64,000 nt of DNA from NCBI RefSeq assembly GCF_002042965.1, contig NZ_MZNT01000005.1, forward strand, positions 124,001-188,000, in the 5' to 3' direction. The notes under the pieces are model-generated. The model had not been told where the DNA came from and did no database searches. It was given only the letters and a program-made list of their open reading frames with translations. This DNA comes from Paenibacillus sp. 32352. Its GTDB lineage: Bacteria > Bacillota > Bacilli > Paenibacillales > NBRC-103111. This document shows, piece after piece, positions 53,877 to 63,649 of this stretch; within the stretch, counting starts at the first letter, position 1; every line of letters begins with the position of its first letter. The translations under genes and the position numbers were made by a program.

Positions 53877-56800
53877 CTACGAAATGTTCGTATTATCGGC
53901 TGGCAGAGCTGGAGGGGTTTTACGTTTGAATTTACTACGTATCGAATCCATCATGCCGTCCATCAATGTATAAACTACAGGAACAAGAAGCAAGGTAACC
54001 ATCGTGGATAGCGTCAAGCCGAAGGCCACTACGGTTGCCATGGAAGCTTGAGCTTCCGCGCCTTCCCCGAAACCGATGACAAGAGGCAGCATGGCGAGAA
54101 CCGTTGTGCCCGTCGTCATCAAAATAGGTCTTAACCGAATTCGCCCCGCTTCTATCAGGGCATCGAACAGGGTGTAGCCTCTTTTTCTCAGCTGATTCGT
54201 ATAGTCGACAAGAACAATGGCATTGTTCACCACGATCCCCATCAGCATAATCATCCCCATGACCGAGTTCATGTTAATGGTTCGGTTGGTCAGGTACAAC
54301 CCGAGAATCGCACCGATAAACGTCGGCGGCAAAGAAAACATAATAATGAAAGGGCCATATAACGATTCAAATTGGCTCGCCATGACCATGTACACCAGTA
54401 CGACCGACAGCCCCAGCATTAAATACAAGCTCTTAAACGTGTCGTTCGATTGGCTCTTGGACGTCAAACTGATCGAGTACCCGTCAGGAGGCTGGATTGT
54501 GTCCAAACGTTCTTGGACCACCTTCTCCACATCGCCGATAGCCGCGCCGGATACGGAGGCTTGAACCGTAGTTAACCGCTGCTGGTTAATATGGCGAATT
54601 TGCGCAGGGCTAGATCCCGGTGTGACTTTTGCAATGGCGCTAACCGGAATTTGCGCTCCCGATGAGGTGTTCAGGACCACTTGATTCAGGTTCTCCAGGT
54701 TGTTCGTAAATTCCGTCGGATATTTCACAAGGACGGAAATTTGGGCGTCCCCTGTTTTGAAGTTGGTAGCCACTGAGCCTTGATAAGCCGTTCTGATGGC
54801 TGTCATGACCTCACGAACGGAAATGCCGTAATAGGCAGCCGCATCACGGTCAATGGTCATATCATATGCCGGTATGCTGCGCTCCATCGTATTTTGGACA
54901 CTGCGCAGGGTTGGGATATTGCGCATTTCTTCTGCAACCATATCGCCAAGCTTGCTTAACACGGTCATATCCGGCCCGTTCAGGTTCACTGTAATGTCGG
55001 CTCCGCCGCCTCCGCCAAGACCAGGCAACCGGACAGAGGAACGGCTGTTAACCGAAATCTGCGCTCCGGGATTCCCTTGAGTCATATTGCGGATCTGCTC
55101 AACGATCTGCTCTGTCTTCAGCTTCCGTTCGTCTATCGGCTTCAAGGTGACGCTGATATTCGCCGAGTTGGTTGCCGAGCTTTGGAAAGCTCCGCCGCCG
55201 GCGCTGCCGACTGTGGTAAAGATCGTATCGATATCATCAATGCTCTTGATCTGCTCTTCGATTTTGCTGGTCAGAGCGTTCGTGATCTCGAACTTGGTTC
55301 CTTGAGCCAAACTGATATTAATGTTCAGCTGGCCTTCATCCGATCTCGGCATCATCTCGGTACCGACGAATTTAGCCAGGTATACGCTGCCTCCCAGCAT
55401 TCCGACAGTGATGAGGATGATGACCCACCGGTGTCCGAGCGACCAGCGCAGCAAGCCGATATAGCCTTTGGTGAACCGGTTCATGCCGCGGCCGAACCAG
55501 ACAGCCGGGTTATAGGAACGCCCTTCCGGCAGAGATTCGTCATGATGCTTGGTCAAAATTTTGGCTGCCAGCATCGGCACCAGGGTAATTGCCGCGAACA
55601 ATGCGGCAATATGGGAAAAGCTGACGGTTAAAGCCATCGGAACGAAGAAATTTTTAATCATCCCGTCAATGAACACGGTTGGGGCAAATACGGCAATCTG
55701 TGCCAAAGCCGACGCCAGTACGGCGGTTCCTACTTCGGCGGTTCCCTTTTTGGCCGCTTCTGCAGGAGGAAGTCCCTCCTCTTTCTTCCTGTAGATGCTC
55801 TCGAGAACGACGACGGCAAAATCCACAAGGGAGCCCAAGCCTAGCGCCAGGCCGCCCAGGGTTATCGTATTGATCGTCTGATGCGAGAAATACATCATGC
55901 TGAACGTACTGATAACCGATATCGGAATGACAACGCCGATAATCAATGTAGCGCGGATACTGTTCAGGAACAGCATCAGAATAATGATGGAGAATACAGC
56001 TCCCAAGAGCGTATGCTCAATAACCGTATTGATGGAGCTCTTAATAAATTTGGATGAATCATTAAGAACGGCGAGCTTCACGCCGTCGGGAAGCTTGCTC
56101 TGAATATCCCCCATAGCGGCCCGGATATTATCGGCTACCTTCACCGTGTTGCCGTCCGATTGCTTCAACACCGACAATCCGACGCTCTGTTCCCCGTTGC
56201 GGCGGGAATCATAAGTAATATCCTGGTACGTATCAATAATCTTGCCTAGCTCGCCCAACTCCAGGGACTGGCCTCTCGACAGCTGCACACGTACCTTCTC
56301 GATTTCAGCTGTCGATTTGAATTCCCCGCTGATTCTTAACGGTACGAGCTGATCCCCTTTATAGACGAGCCCGGCATCCATAGACTGGTTGTCATTGCTT
56401 AAAGCTTGGGTAACCTGGTTGAACGTAATGCCGTACTGAGTCAGCTTGTTCTGGTCAACCAGCAATTGAATTTGCCGCACCCGTCCTCCGCTGACGCCAA
56501 CCGAAGCAACGCCTTCCACACGCTGTACGGCGGGGCTGACAACGTTATCGGCCAAATCGCGCAGCGTGATTAAGTCGACATCCTTGCCGTACAGCGATAA
56601 GCTCAATATCGGCTGGCTGTTCGGATCCGCCTTGGATACTACAGGAGCGTCCGCATCGGCCGGCAGCTGCCTCCTGACCCGGTCCAAGCGGTCCCGCATC
56701 GCCAAGGTCGCTTCGCTAATATCCGTCCCGAAGTTGAATTGCACCGTGACGTTACTGCTTCCGGTTCGTGAGTTCGAGGTAACCGATGAAACGTTGGCTA

Positions 56801-57020
56801 TCGTGGCCATGGAGGCTTCAACACGCTTGGTAACCTGATTCTCCACTTGTCCCGGCGAAGCCCCCGGCCAGCTCACGGATACCGTGGCCGTCGGAATCTC
56901 CATATTAGGATACAAATCTACGGGCAATAACGGCGCCGCGATCGATCCCAATATCGTTAAAGCAATCATAATCATCAGTATCGTGACGGGACGATTGACT
57001 GAAAAATTCGCTAAATTCAC
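53877..57020 (-). CDS. RND-family efflux pump (AcrB/HAE1 type)
   Basis: A 1047-residue pump with the usual duplicated architecture: TM1, large external loop, TM2-7, second loop, TM8-12. It opens NLANFSVNRPVTILMIMIA. In TM4 the proton-relay pair of AcrB (Asp-Asp) reads LVDFAVVVLE, so only the first Asp is kept; TM10 has GIVVNNAIVLVDY as expected. The start overlaps the adaptor gene stop (ATGA). In a Gram-positive without an outer membrane the pump probably moves lipophilic compounds or lipids out of the membrane; B. subtilis SwrC is the best known relative. Confidence 0.93.
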   Translation of the reverse strand: MNLANFSVNRPVTILMIMIALTILGSIAAPLLPVDLYPNMEIPTATVSVSWPGASPGQVENQVTKRVEASMATIANVSSVTSNSRTGSSNVTVQFNFGTDISEATLAMRDRLDRVRRQLPADADAPVVSKADPNSQPILSLSLYGKDVDLITLRDLADNVVSPAVQRVEGVASVGVSGGRVRQIQLLVDQNKLTQYGITFNQVTQALSNDNQSMDAGLVYKGDQLVPLRISGEFKSTAEIEKVRVQLSRGQSLELGELGKIIDTYQDITYDSRRNGEQSVGLSVLKQSDGNTVKVADNIRAAMGDIQSKLPDGVKLAVLNDSSKFIKSSINTVIEHTLLGAVFSIIILMLFLNSIRATLIIGVVIPISVISTFSMMYFSHQTINTITLGGLALGLGSLVDFAVVVLESIYRKKEEGLPPAEAAKKGTAEVGTAVLASALAQIAVFAPTVFIDGMIKNFFVPMALTVSFSHIAALFAAITLVPMLAAKILTKHHDESLPEGRSYNPAVWFGRGMNRFTKGYIGLLRWSLGHRWVIILITVGMLGGSVYLAKFVGTEMMPRSDEGQLNINISLAQGTKFEITNALTSKIEEQIKSIDDIDTIFTTVGSAGGGAFQSSATNSANISVTLKPIDERKLKTEQIVEQIRNMTQGNPGAQISVNSRSSVRLPGLGGGGGADITVNLNGPDMTVLSKLGDMVAEEMRNIPTLRSVQNTMERSIPAYDMTIDRDAAAYYGISVREVMTAIRTAYQGSVATNFKTGDAQISVLVKYPTEFTNNLENLNQVVLNTSSGAQIPVSAIAKVTPGSSPAQIRHINQQRLTTVQASVSGAAIGDVEKVVQERLDTIQPPDGYSISLTSKSQSNDTFKSLYLMLGLSVVLVYMVMASQFESLYGPFIIMFSLPPTFIGAILGLYLTNRTINMNSVMGMIMLMGIVVNNAIVLVDYTNQLRKRGYTLFDALIEAGRIRLRPILMTTGTTVLAMLPLVIGFGEGAEAQASMATVVAFGLTLSTMVTLLLVPVVYTLMDGMMDSIRSKFKRKTPPALPADNTNIS

Positions 57021-59233
57021 TGACCGCCACCTGCTCCCGTTGGACCGGCTGTACCGCCATTCGAATTAGCGGGACGATTCGTCGGAGCCTGCTCTTTCGA
57101 AGTCTCCCCCCGCTCCTTCGCTTTTTCGCCTTGAGGCTTGTCTCCCTGCTTTTTCTCCTCTTGCTTCTCCTGCTTTTTGTCTGTTTGCGCAGGTTTATCG
57201 CCCTCGGCCGGCTTGTCTCCTTGCGCCGGTTTGTCGCCCTGGGCAGGCTTGCTATTTTGCTGGCCTGGCTGATTGGTCTGTTGACCTTGCTGTTTTTGAC
57301 CATTGGGTTGGCCCTGCTGTCCCTGCTGGCCTTGTGGCCTTTGCCCTTGCTGGCCTTGTTGGCCCTGCTGACCCTGCGGCTTCTGTCCGTTCGTCTGGCC
57401 TTCCTGGCCTGGCTGTACCACTTGAACGCTCGCTTTATCAGACAACAGCTCCTGGCCCTTCACTACGAGCTCGTCTCCCTCGCTTAATCCGCTTGTAACT
57501 TCAAACTGGGAGCTTGTCATCGTTCCGATCTTCACGGTCACCTTCTTCGCTTTACCGTCCTTCACGATAAATGCAGCGGTCCCGTTAGGCTGGCTCAATA
57601 CGGCGTCTGCCGGCACCATGATGGATTGCCGCCCCTCACTCTTCAGGCTGGAAGTGGCAAACATGCCGGGGAGCAGTTCTCCCTTAGGATCGTCTATTTT
57701 AATATCCACCCCGTAGGCTTTGGTAACGGAGTCAAGGGTCGGACGAATCGCGCTTACAACGCCGTCAAATGTCTTATTCAAAGTGGGAACATTGACCTTC
57801 ATTTCCATCCCTTTTTTAATTTTGCCTATGCTGGATTCCGGAATGTTTACTGTTGCCTGCGTCGGGTTCAGGGCAGCTATGGAAATGATATTGCCGTTGT
57901 TGCCCGCATTTTGACCTACCGGGGTATTGATTGCGGTTACAACTCCGTCCACCGGCGATACCAAGACACCATCCTGCAGCTGTTCATTCAATATTCTCAA
58001 GCTCGATGCGGCCTGCTCATATTGCGCAGAGCTAACGGCTATGGCATCGGTGGACTTGGCCGATTGTAGAGCCTGCTCCGACTGGGCAACCTGCGCTTTA
58101 CTAACGTTCAGGCTAAGCTCCTGAGTCGATTGGGCGTTCGCAAGCGAAAGCTGATCCTTCTGAAGCGACTGCTGGTTGGATTCCAGAATCACCGACAGCG
58201 TGTTCTGCGCATTCGCCAAGGTGATCGTGTCCCGATTCAGCTGCTCCTGTGCAATTTGAACCGTCTGTGAGTTTTGAGCCGCTTGCAAGTCACCTTGAGC
58301 CTTAAGCAAAGCAGAGGTCGCTGAAGTTAAAGCGCTTGGGGTTGTTTGCTGCGCCTGATCCAAATCCAGCTGAGCCTGCTGAAGCTTTTGAAGCGCATTC
58401 TCAACATCCGTTGTTTTGGAGGCGGACGCTTCTTTCACATTCTTATAGTTAATGATGGCTTGTTGAAGCTTTAACTGCAGGGAATCCAAAGTATTATTGG
58501 AGTTTACTTGCGAAGTCTGGATGCTGTCCTGCTGGGCGTTCAACGTATTTTGTGCGTTAGTAAGATTCGTATTATATGTAGTAATTGCATTATTCAAGCT
58601 TTGCTGAGAGATGGCTACCTGCTGCTTGGAGGTTGCAATAGCATTCTGCTGGTCATTTAATGCCTTGTTATAGTTTGCCTGCGAAATGGCAACCTGCTGC
58701 TTGGCTGCAGCTACGGCATTCTGCTGGTCGACTATCGCCTTCTCGAGGTTTGCTTTTTGAACAGCCAGCTGTTTCTCAGCGGTTGCCACGCTGTTCGCTT
58801 GATCGTTGGTCGTTCTCTGAAGCTGCGCTGCGCTGACAGCCAGTGCGCTCTCCGACTGAGCGATCTGCTGCTGAAGCTGCGTCGTATCGATCTGGGCCAA
58901 CGGATCCCCTGTCTTGACCCGGTCACCCGGCTTGACCATAATATCGGTTACACGCCCGGCTACACGAGAAGAAACATTGGTTGTGTACTGTGGGGTAATC
59001 GAGCCCGTGAAAATTTGTCCGCCGCCCACATCGGATTTCTTGACGACAATCGTTTCTACAGGGAATTGTCTTGCATTGCCACCGCCGCCTCTCTGCGATG
59101 TCGGGGCACCTGACTGTCCTGTCTTCGGACTCCCCCAGTTTGTGAAGGTAGCGCCTACAACCGCGATGATAGCAATTACCGCGATCGCGGCAACCACCCA
59201 CTTTTTGGATACATTCTGGATCCACCTGATCAT
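57017..59233 (-). CDS. RND membrane-fusion (HlyD-type) adaptor with extended coiled coil
   Basis: A 738-residue adaptor, nearly twice the usual length. It has an N-terminal membrane anchor (about 12-30), a lipoyl-type half (VKPGDRVKTGDPLAQID) and a very long alpha-hairpin (about 105-440) built of repeats such as KQQVAISQANYNKALNDQQNA (cut: KQQVAISQANYNKAL). The second lipoyl half has VLVSPVDGVVTAIN, followed by beta-barrel domains. A final 130 residues are rich in Gln, Gly, Lys, Pro and Asn. ATG 59233 is favoured by GGAGG 7 nt upstream. The extended hairpin and tail may reach through the thick wall; this is inferred. Confidence 0.9.
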   Translation of the reverse strand: MIRWIQNVSKKWVVAAIAVIAIIAVVGATFTNWGSPKTGQSGAPTSQRGGGGNARQFPVETIVVKKSDVGGGQIFTGSITPQYTTNVSSRVAGRVTDIMVKPGDRVKTGDPLAQIDTTQLQQQIAQSESALAVSAAQLQRTTNDQANSVATAEKQLAVQKANLEKAIVDQQNAVAAAKQQVAISQANYNKALNDQQNAIATSKQQVAISQQSLNNAITTYNTNLTNAQNTLNAQQDSIQTSQVNSNNTLDSLQLKLQQAIINYKNVKEASASKTTDVENALQKLQQAQLDLDQAQQTTPSALTSATSALLKAQGDLQAAQNSQTVQIAQEQLNRDTITLANAQNTLSVILESNQQSLQKDQLSLANAQSTQELSLNVSKAQVAQSEQALQSAKSTDAIAVSSAQYEQAASSLRILNEQLQDGVLVSPVDGVVTAINTPVGQNAGNNGNIISIAALNPTQATVNIPESSIGKIKKGMEMKVNVPTLNKTFDGVVSAIRPTLDSVTKAYGVDIKIDDPKGELLPGMFATSSLKSEGRQSIMVPADAVLSQPNGTAAFIVKDGKAKKVTVKIGTMTSSQFEVTSGLSEGDELVVKGQELLSDKASVQVVQPGQEGQTNGQKPQGQQGQQGQQGQRPQGQQGQQGQPNGQKQQGQQTNQPGQQNSKPAQGDKPAQGDKPAEGDKPAQTDKKQEKQEEKKQGDKPQGEKAKERGETSKEQAPTNRPANSNGGTAGPTGAGGGQ

Positions 59234-59398
59234 TCCCATACCTCCATGTATTCATGCCCGTCTTCCTCCAAGGATCTGCTCCTGCTATGAGGGGGGCCTT
59301 GCTGCCAAGGCCAACGAAACAAGGTGCTCGATGCACCAGATATCATCAACTTAGCGCACATTCATGATGAAACTATGATATAAATGTGAAAAAAGTGT

Positions 59399-59454
59399 AA
59401 AAAAAAGGACACATTTGAACCTTTTACAATAGCATTAGGTTCCCATATGTCCTT
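59399..59454 (-). terminator. Strong intrinsic terminator between ykuD and the RND operon
   Basis: AAGGACAT...GGGAACCT pairs with AGGTTC...ATGTGTCCTT (one mismatch region) on the minus strand, followed by TTTTTTTT. With the next hairpin it makes a tandem barrier before the RND operon promoter region. Confidence 0.75.
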
Positions 59455-59470
59455 AACTAATGTTGATAAA

Positions 59471-59498
59471 TAAAAAGAACCCCTTTCGGAGTTCTTTT
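59471..59498 (-). terminator. Second intrinsic terminator before the RND operon
   Basis: AAAAGAACTCC pairs with GGGGTTCTTTT around a short loop, followed on the minus strand by TTTTTATTT. The 59234-59735 interval otherwise holds no convincing gene. Confidence 0.7.
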
Positions 59499-59651
59499 CG
59501 CGGTGAATTGATTTTTGAATGTTGCCTCGATCCTTCCAAAAGCCGGTGATTACCTCATTCACCTTATTGCAGTACTCGTACTACACTAACGTGTCTTTGG
59601 CACATCCCTCCGCTTCTATCTGGAGTCTACCACAATATTCCCGGAATGCTT

Positions 59652-59668
59652 CGTTGAAACGTTCAACG
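59652..59668. promoter_or_regulatory. 17-bp inverted repeat, possible operator
   Basis: CGTTGAA-ACG-TTCAACG is a perfect 7-bp inverted repeat with a 3-bp spacer, a form typical of TetR- or GntR-type operators. It lies 68 bp beyond the ykuD stop and more than 400 bp before the RND adaptor start, so its target is uncertain. Confidence 0.4.
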
Positions 59669-59735
59669 GAACCACACCTCTCTTTTCACCGCTAACTATA
59701 TTATCACCCGATGGTTATTGTTCTATTCATCGCTT

Positions 59736-60245
59736 TTATTTTTCTTTAATAATAACTTTGGTTCCCAGCGGGATATGCCGGTACAGCCACTCGACATCCC
59801 GATTATGCATACGGACACAGCCTGATGAGGCATGGCTCCCTATGGAATAAGGACGGTTGGTTCCGTGAATTCCGTACATGTAACCTCCGGTCCCGGGAAC
59901 ACTTAAACCAAGCCATCGGGTGCCGAGAGGATTCTGGGGATGACCACCGGGAATTTTCTTGCGGACGTAATAGGGCTTAACGATTTTGGTGACAATATGA
60001 AATTCGCCGACCGGCGTCAAGTCCTTTCTCCTCCCGGTTGCTACGGAGAAGTAGTAATGGGGGCGCCCGTTCACGTAGACGACCAAGGTGTTATTTTTCT
60101 TATTGATTTCAATGTATACCCCTTCCTCTTGGAGGGCTTCCAAAGGAACGGCGGATGGAGCAGCCGAAGCGCTCCCGGGACCTATCCCCAATAAGCTGAG
60201 AAACAAGCAGATGATAACGAGAACCGGCGTTTTAATAAGCTTCAA
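59736..60245 (-). CDS. L,D-transpeptidase (YkuD domain)
   Basis: A 169-residue exported enzyme that makes 3-3 crosslinks or modifies peptidoglycan. A signal peptide (about 1-28) precedes a YkuD domain with YMYGIHGTNRPYSIGSHASSGCVRM (cut: HGT and SHASSGCVR), containing the catalytic His and Cys. No LysM domain is present, unlike B. subtilis YkuD. The 12-bp palindrome GTATGGCCATAC lies 60 bp upstream (60305-60316). It is separate from the ABC operon. Confidence 0.92.
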   Translation of the reverse strand: MKLIKTPVLVIICLFLSLLGIGPGSASAAPSAVPLEALQEEGVYIEINKKNNTLVVYVNGRPHYYFSVATGRRKDLTPVGEFHIVTKIVKPYYVRKKIPGGHPQNPLGTRWLGLSVPGTGGYMYGIHGTNRPYSIGSHASSGCVRMHNRDVEWLYRHIPLGTKVIIKEK

Positions 60246-60369
60246 TTGAACCCATCCTTTGCCTATTATGCACGGTTATTGTTCTCTTTCGCATCCGCGG
60301 ATATGTATGGCCATACGAAATGGAACAGCGCCGTGTTATCGCCCTTCCCCCAAATCGCATGGCTTTCTT

Positions 60370-61215
60370 CTATTTAATAGCACCCGCCGTAATTCCGCCG
60401 GCAATCTGTCTTTGAAACAGCACATAGAAAACCAGAACGGGCAGCATCGAAATCAATAAAGCGGCGAACAGCGGCCCCCATTCCGTCCGGTACTGCATCT
60501 CCCCCTGCATAATGGCTATGCCGACCGGCAATGTATATTTGGCTGGGTCGTTAATAAAAACGGTCCCCATGATGTATTCGTTCCAAATATTGAGCACGTT
60601 CATAATACTGACCGATATGATCCCTGGTCGAGCCAAAGGTAGCATGATCTGGAAAAAGGTGCGGTAATGGCTTGCCCCGTCAATGAAGGCCGCCTCCTCC
60701 ATTTCTCTGGGAAGCGACTTAAAGAACCCGACCAGTACGAATACCCCAAAAGGCAGCGCTCCCATTCCATAAACCAGACTCAGTCCAAATAAACTGTTAA
60801 TCAAATGCAGATCATTCAATAAAAAGAACAGCGGGATCAACCCGAGGATCATTGGAATCATCATAGTGGCCATATAAGCGGTGTACAGCAAGCCGCTGCC
60901 TCTGAATGTATATCTGGCCAAGACATAAGCGGTGGTTGCGGCCAGCAATGCGGCCAAAATCGTGCTTAAGACCGTCACCAGCAAGGAATTCAGAAAATAT
61001 CCTCCGATATGGTATTTTTCCCATACATAAGAATAGTTCGACCACACCAGCGGGAGCTTCGGCAAATCCCACGGCTTTCCCTGCATAAACTGCGCATTAT
61101 CCTTTAATGCTCCAAGCACCGTCCATACTAAGGGGTACAAAACACATACGGTCCATATTGCTAATATCAGCTTCATGCAAAATCCGAGCAGCGGGCTCCT
61201 GATCTCAGTTCTCAT
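60370..61215 (-). CDS. ABC sugar transporter permease (MalG type)
   Basis: A 281-residue inner-membrane permease with six helices. The cytoplasmic EAA loop reads EEAAFIDGASHYRTFFQIMLPLARPG (cut: EEAAFIDGASHY), which contacts the ATPase. No ATPase gene is nearby; Bacillales often use a shared MsmX-type ATPase. It lies 17 bp after its partner permease. Confidence 0.93.
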   Translation of the reverse strand: MRTEIRSPLLGFCMKLILAIWTVCVLYPLVWTVLGALKDNAQFMQGKPWDLPKLPLVWSNYSYVWEKYHIGGYFLNSLLVTVLSTILAALLAATTAYVLARYTFRGSGLLYTAYMATMMIPMILGLIPLFFLLNDLHLINSLFGLSLVYGMGALPFGVFVLVGFFKSLPREMEEAAFIDGASHYRTFFQIMLPLARPGIISVSIMNVLNIWNEYIMGTVFINDPAKYTLPVGIAIMQGEMQYRTEWGPLFAALLISMLPVLVFYVLFQRQIAGGITAGAIK

Positions 61216-61232
61216 GCGTATCCCCTTTCCTT

Positions 61233-62126
61233 CTAGGTGATCTCTATCACATCGCGCCTCATTAATCGCTGCAGCGCTATGGTCGTAATCAGCGAAAGCA
61301 CGAGAATAAGAACGCCAATCGCTGCGGCATATCCCATATGAAACTGCTTGAAGCCCATCTGGTATAAATAAGAGCCCATAACCTGCGTAGCGTTATCGGG
61401 GCCGCCTTCGGTCATGATCGTTACGATGATGAAGGAGCCGTTCAAGGTCGTCATAACAATCGATAAAATGGACACCTTCAGCTGCTCCCAAATAAGCGGC
61501 AGCGTCACGTGCCAGAATTGCTCCCATTGGGATGCGCCGTCGATTTGGGCCGCTTCATACAAAGCGTCAGATATGCTCAAGATCGCAGCGATCAGCAAAA
61601 TCATATAAAAACCGATCCCTGCCCAAATCGTCGGGGGCAACAGCGACCACATGGCGAACCGCTCGTCACCGAGCCAAGGAATATTCACCGGCTCGCTTGA
61701 AAATAGCGATAGGAATGAATTCAAAAACCCAAGGTTCGGGTTATACACATACCTCCATAGCACACCGATGACGACAACCGAAATAACATTCGGAAAAAAG
61801 AAGATGACGCGAAAAAATGCAGCCCTTCGAATGGGAAACCGGGTTAATGCTACTGCGAACAGGGTCGCCAAAAGCATGATGCCGATCACTTTCCAAAACA
61901 ACAGAAAATAATCGTTGTAAATGGCTGTACGTATGACAGGATCAGCAATCAGATCGCGAAAATTTTGCAGGCCGATGAAATCCATATGCTCCGAGCTGCC
62001 GGACCAATCATACAAGCTGATATAGATTCCCTTAACAATCGGGTACACCGTAAATACGCAGAACAACAGCAATGTCGGAAGGATAAACGATGCGACAAAC
62101 AACGTTCTTTTGGCTTTGGCGCTCAT
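61233..62126 (-). CDS. ABC sugar transporter permease (MalF type)
   Basis: A 297-residue permease with six helices and the EAA loop YEAAQIDGASQWEQFWHVTLP (cut: EAAQIDGASQWE). It starts MSAKAKRTLFVASFILP and has the YPIVKGIYISLYDWSG region typical of UgpA/LacF-like proteins. It pairs with the MalG-type permease. Confidence 0.93.
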   Translation of the reverse strand: MSAKAKRTLFVASFILPTLLLFCVFTVYPIVKGIYISLYDWSGSSEHMDFIGLQNFRDLIADPVIRTAIYNDYFLLFWKVIGIMLLATLFAVALTRFPIRRAAFFRVIFFFPNVISVVVIGVLWRYVYNPNLGFLNSFLSLFSSEPVNIPWLGDERFAMWSLLPPTIWAGIGFYMILLIAAILSISDALYEAAQIDGASQWEQFWHVTLPLIWEQLKVSILSIVMTTLNGSFIIVTIMTEGGPDNATQVMGSYLYQMGFKQFHMGYAAAIGVLILVLSLITTIALQRLMRRDVIEIT

Positions 62127-62210
62127 GATCGTTACCAGCCTTTTCTTGATTATGGTTCGGGCGGGAAGGAAGGAGCCTAATTAGCCCTCTTTCCCCCCTT
62201 TGAAAAACGA

Positions 62211-63593
62211 TTATTTACTTGCCCTTGCCTTCTCTGCAGCCTTTTCCAAACGGTCCGCCCATTCCGCAGGTGTGATCTTGCTCGTAGTCAATGCCACAAT
62301 CGCATCGTTTCTCGCTTTTTCCACGTCAGCAGGCAGCACGACCTCCGGAGCGACAACTGTATTAGGCGAATTGTAATATTTCATAGCGGATTTCACGACA
62401 TTGCTTGCTTTGGACGATTCCAGATCCGCCTTCACATTCATAAGCGCACCGGTTAATTCCGCCCATCGTACCGCATGCTGCTTGGTGAACAGGAATTGGA
62501 TGAACGCTTTGGCAGCCTCCGGATTTTTTGCCTTTTTGGCTACCGCAATCGTGCTTGTATACGGAATGGCGATATACTTGCCGCCCTTCTCTTGCGAGAT
62601 GGAAGGAATGAAGCCAAAATCAAAGCCCTGCGGAATGTCCTTCTTCATCTCGTTTTCCAGCCATAATCCATTAGGAATAAAGGCCGCCTTATGCTGGAGC
62701 CATAATGCTTGGGAATCCGTATGGTTTAGGGAAACGGAGCCCGGATCGATAAAGCCTTTGTCGCGCAGCTGAACTATCTTATCCAAAGCCTTCATGACGG
62801 GCTCGCTCTTGAAAATGCCTGGCTCGAGAGAAGCGACCTTTTTCAAAATCGATGCATCATCTTTATTAGCCGATACGGTGGCCGAATCGAGCAAACCTCC
62901 CGCAATATAGTACGGGTACACCCCTGTATGAATATACGGCATCATGCCAGAGGCTTTGATTTTGCCGGATACGGCAAGGAAGCTTTCAAAATCCTTTGGC
63001 TCCTCCCATCCGTTTTTCGTAAATAACGCCTTGTCATAAAAGGTCCCCCACGAGCCGAACACGAGCGGAACCGTATGGTTTTTACCCGGCTCGTACTCCT
63101 CCGGCTTCGATATGAGAAGATCGGACAGCTTCTCCCCGTCGGCATTTTTCAAGTCCTTAAGCCAATCCGTTATGTCCAGTAATTGATCATCTTTCACCAT
63201 TTGCCTTGCATTAGCCCCTGCTCCATCAATGTAGACAAAATCGGGCGGGTTGCCTTGGATCCAGCGAGGCTTCATTTGGTCATTAATTTTGGCTCCGGCG
63301 GATTCTTTAATTTTCAGATCAGGGTATTTCTTTTGAAATTCTGCTATCATTTCCTTCCACCATGCGTCGCCATACCCGCCGACAAAGTATTGAATCTCAA
63401 AATCACCTGTCAGCTTTTTATCGGAAGACGCTTCACCGCCGCTAGGGGCGGCACTCACCGCCGGTTTGGCGTCCGTACCCGGCTTCGTATTCCCCCCGGA
63501 AGGCTGTGCGGCCGGTGCCCCGCAGCCCGCTGCTGACAGTACGAACGTTCCCGCCAAAGCCCAATGTAACCACTTCTTTTTTTTCATCATCAT
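62211..63593 (-). CDS. ABC transporter sugar-binding lipoprotein
   Basis: A 460-residue family 1 extracellular solute-binding protein. The start MMMKKKK gives a signal peptide with lipobox LSAAGC at about residues 18-23, so it is anchored to the membrane by a diacylglyceryl Cys. A Gly/Ser/Pro-rich linker follows to about residue 55. NPPDFVYIDGAGAN and GFGFIPS-like segments fit carbohydrate binders, but the sugar cannot be told. The start at 63593 has GGGAG/GAGG upstream; the longer frame overlaps an attenuator-like terminator. Confidence 0.9.
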   Translation of the reverse strand: MMMKKKKWLHWALAGTFVLSAAGCGAPAAQPSGGNTKPGTDAKPAVSAAPSGGEASSDKKLTGDFEIQYFVGGYGDAWWKEMIAEFQKKYPDLKIKESAGAKINDQMKPRWIQGNPPDFVYIDGAGANARQMVKDDQLLDITDWLKDLKNADGEKLSDLLISKPEEYEPGKNHTVPLVFGSWGTFYDKALFTKNGWEEPKDFESFLAVSGKIKASGMMPYIHTGVYPYYIAGGLLDSATVSANKDDASILKKVASLEPGIFKSEPVMKALDKIVQLRDKGFIDPGSVSLNHTDSQALWLQHKAAFIPNGLWLENEMKKDIPQGFDFGFIPSISQEKGGKYIAIPYTSTIAVAKKAKNPEAAKAFIQFLFTKQHAVRWAELTGALMNVKADLESSKASNVVKSAMKYYNSPNTVVAPEVVLPADVEKARNDAIVALTTSKITPAEWADRLEKAAEKARASK

Positions 63594-63649
63594 GCCTCGC
63601 TCCCTTTTCACTTCATGAAATGGACCCAAGAACCTCTCATCGGACAAGC

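Noticed and set aside
59362..59562. 66-codon minus-strand ORF between the RND operon and ykuD
   Set aside because: It spans two terminator hairpins, has no good ribosome-binding site and has low-complexity hydrophobic composition at its end.
60305..60316. GTATGGCCATAC palindrome upstream of ykuD as an operator
   Set aside because: A 12-bp dyad can arise by chance and no promoter was found aligned with it; it is only noted in the ykuD entry.
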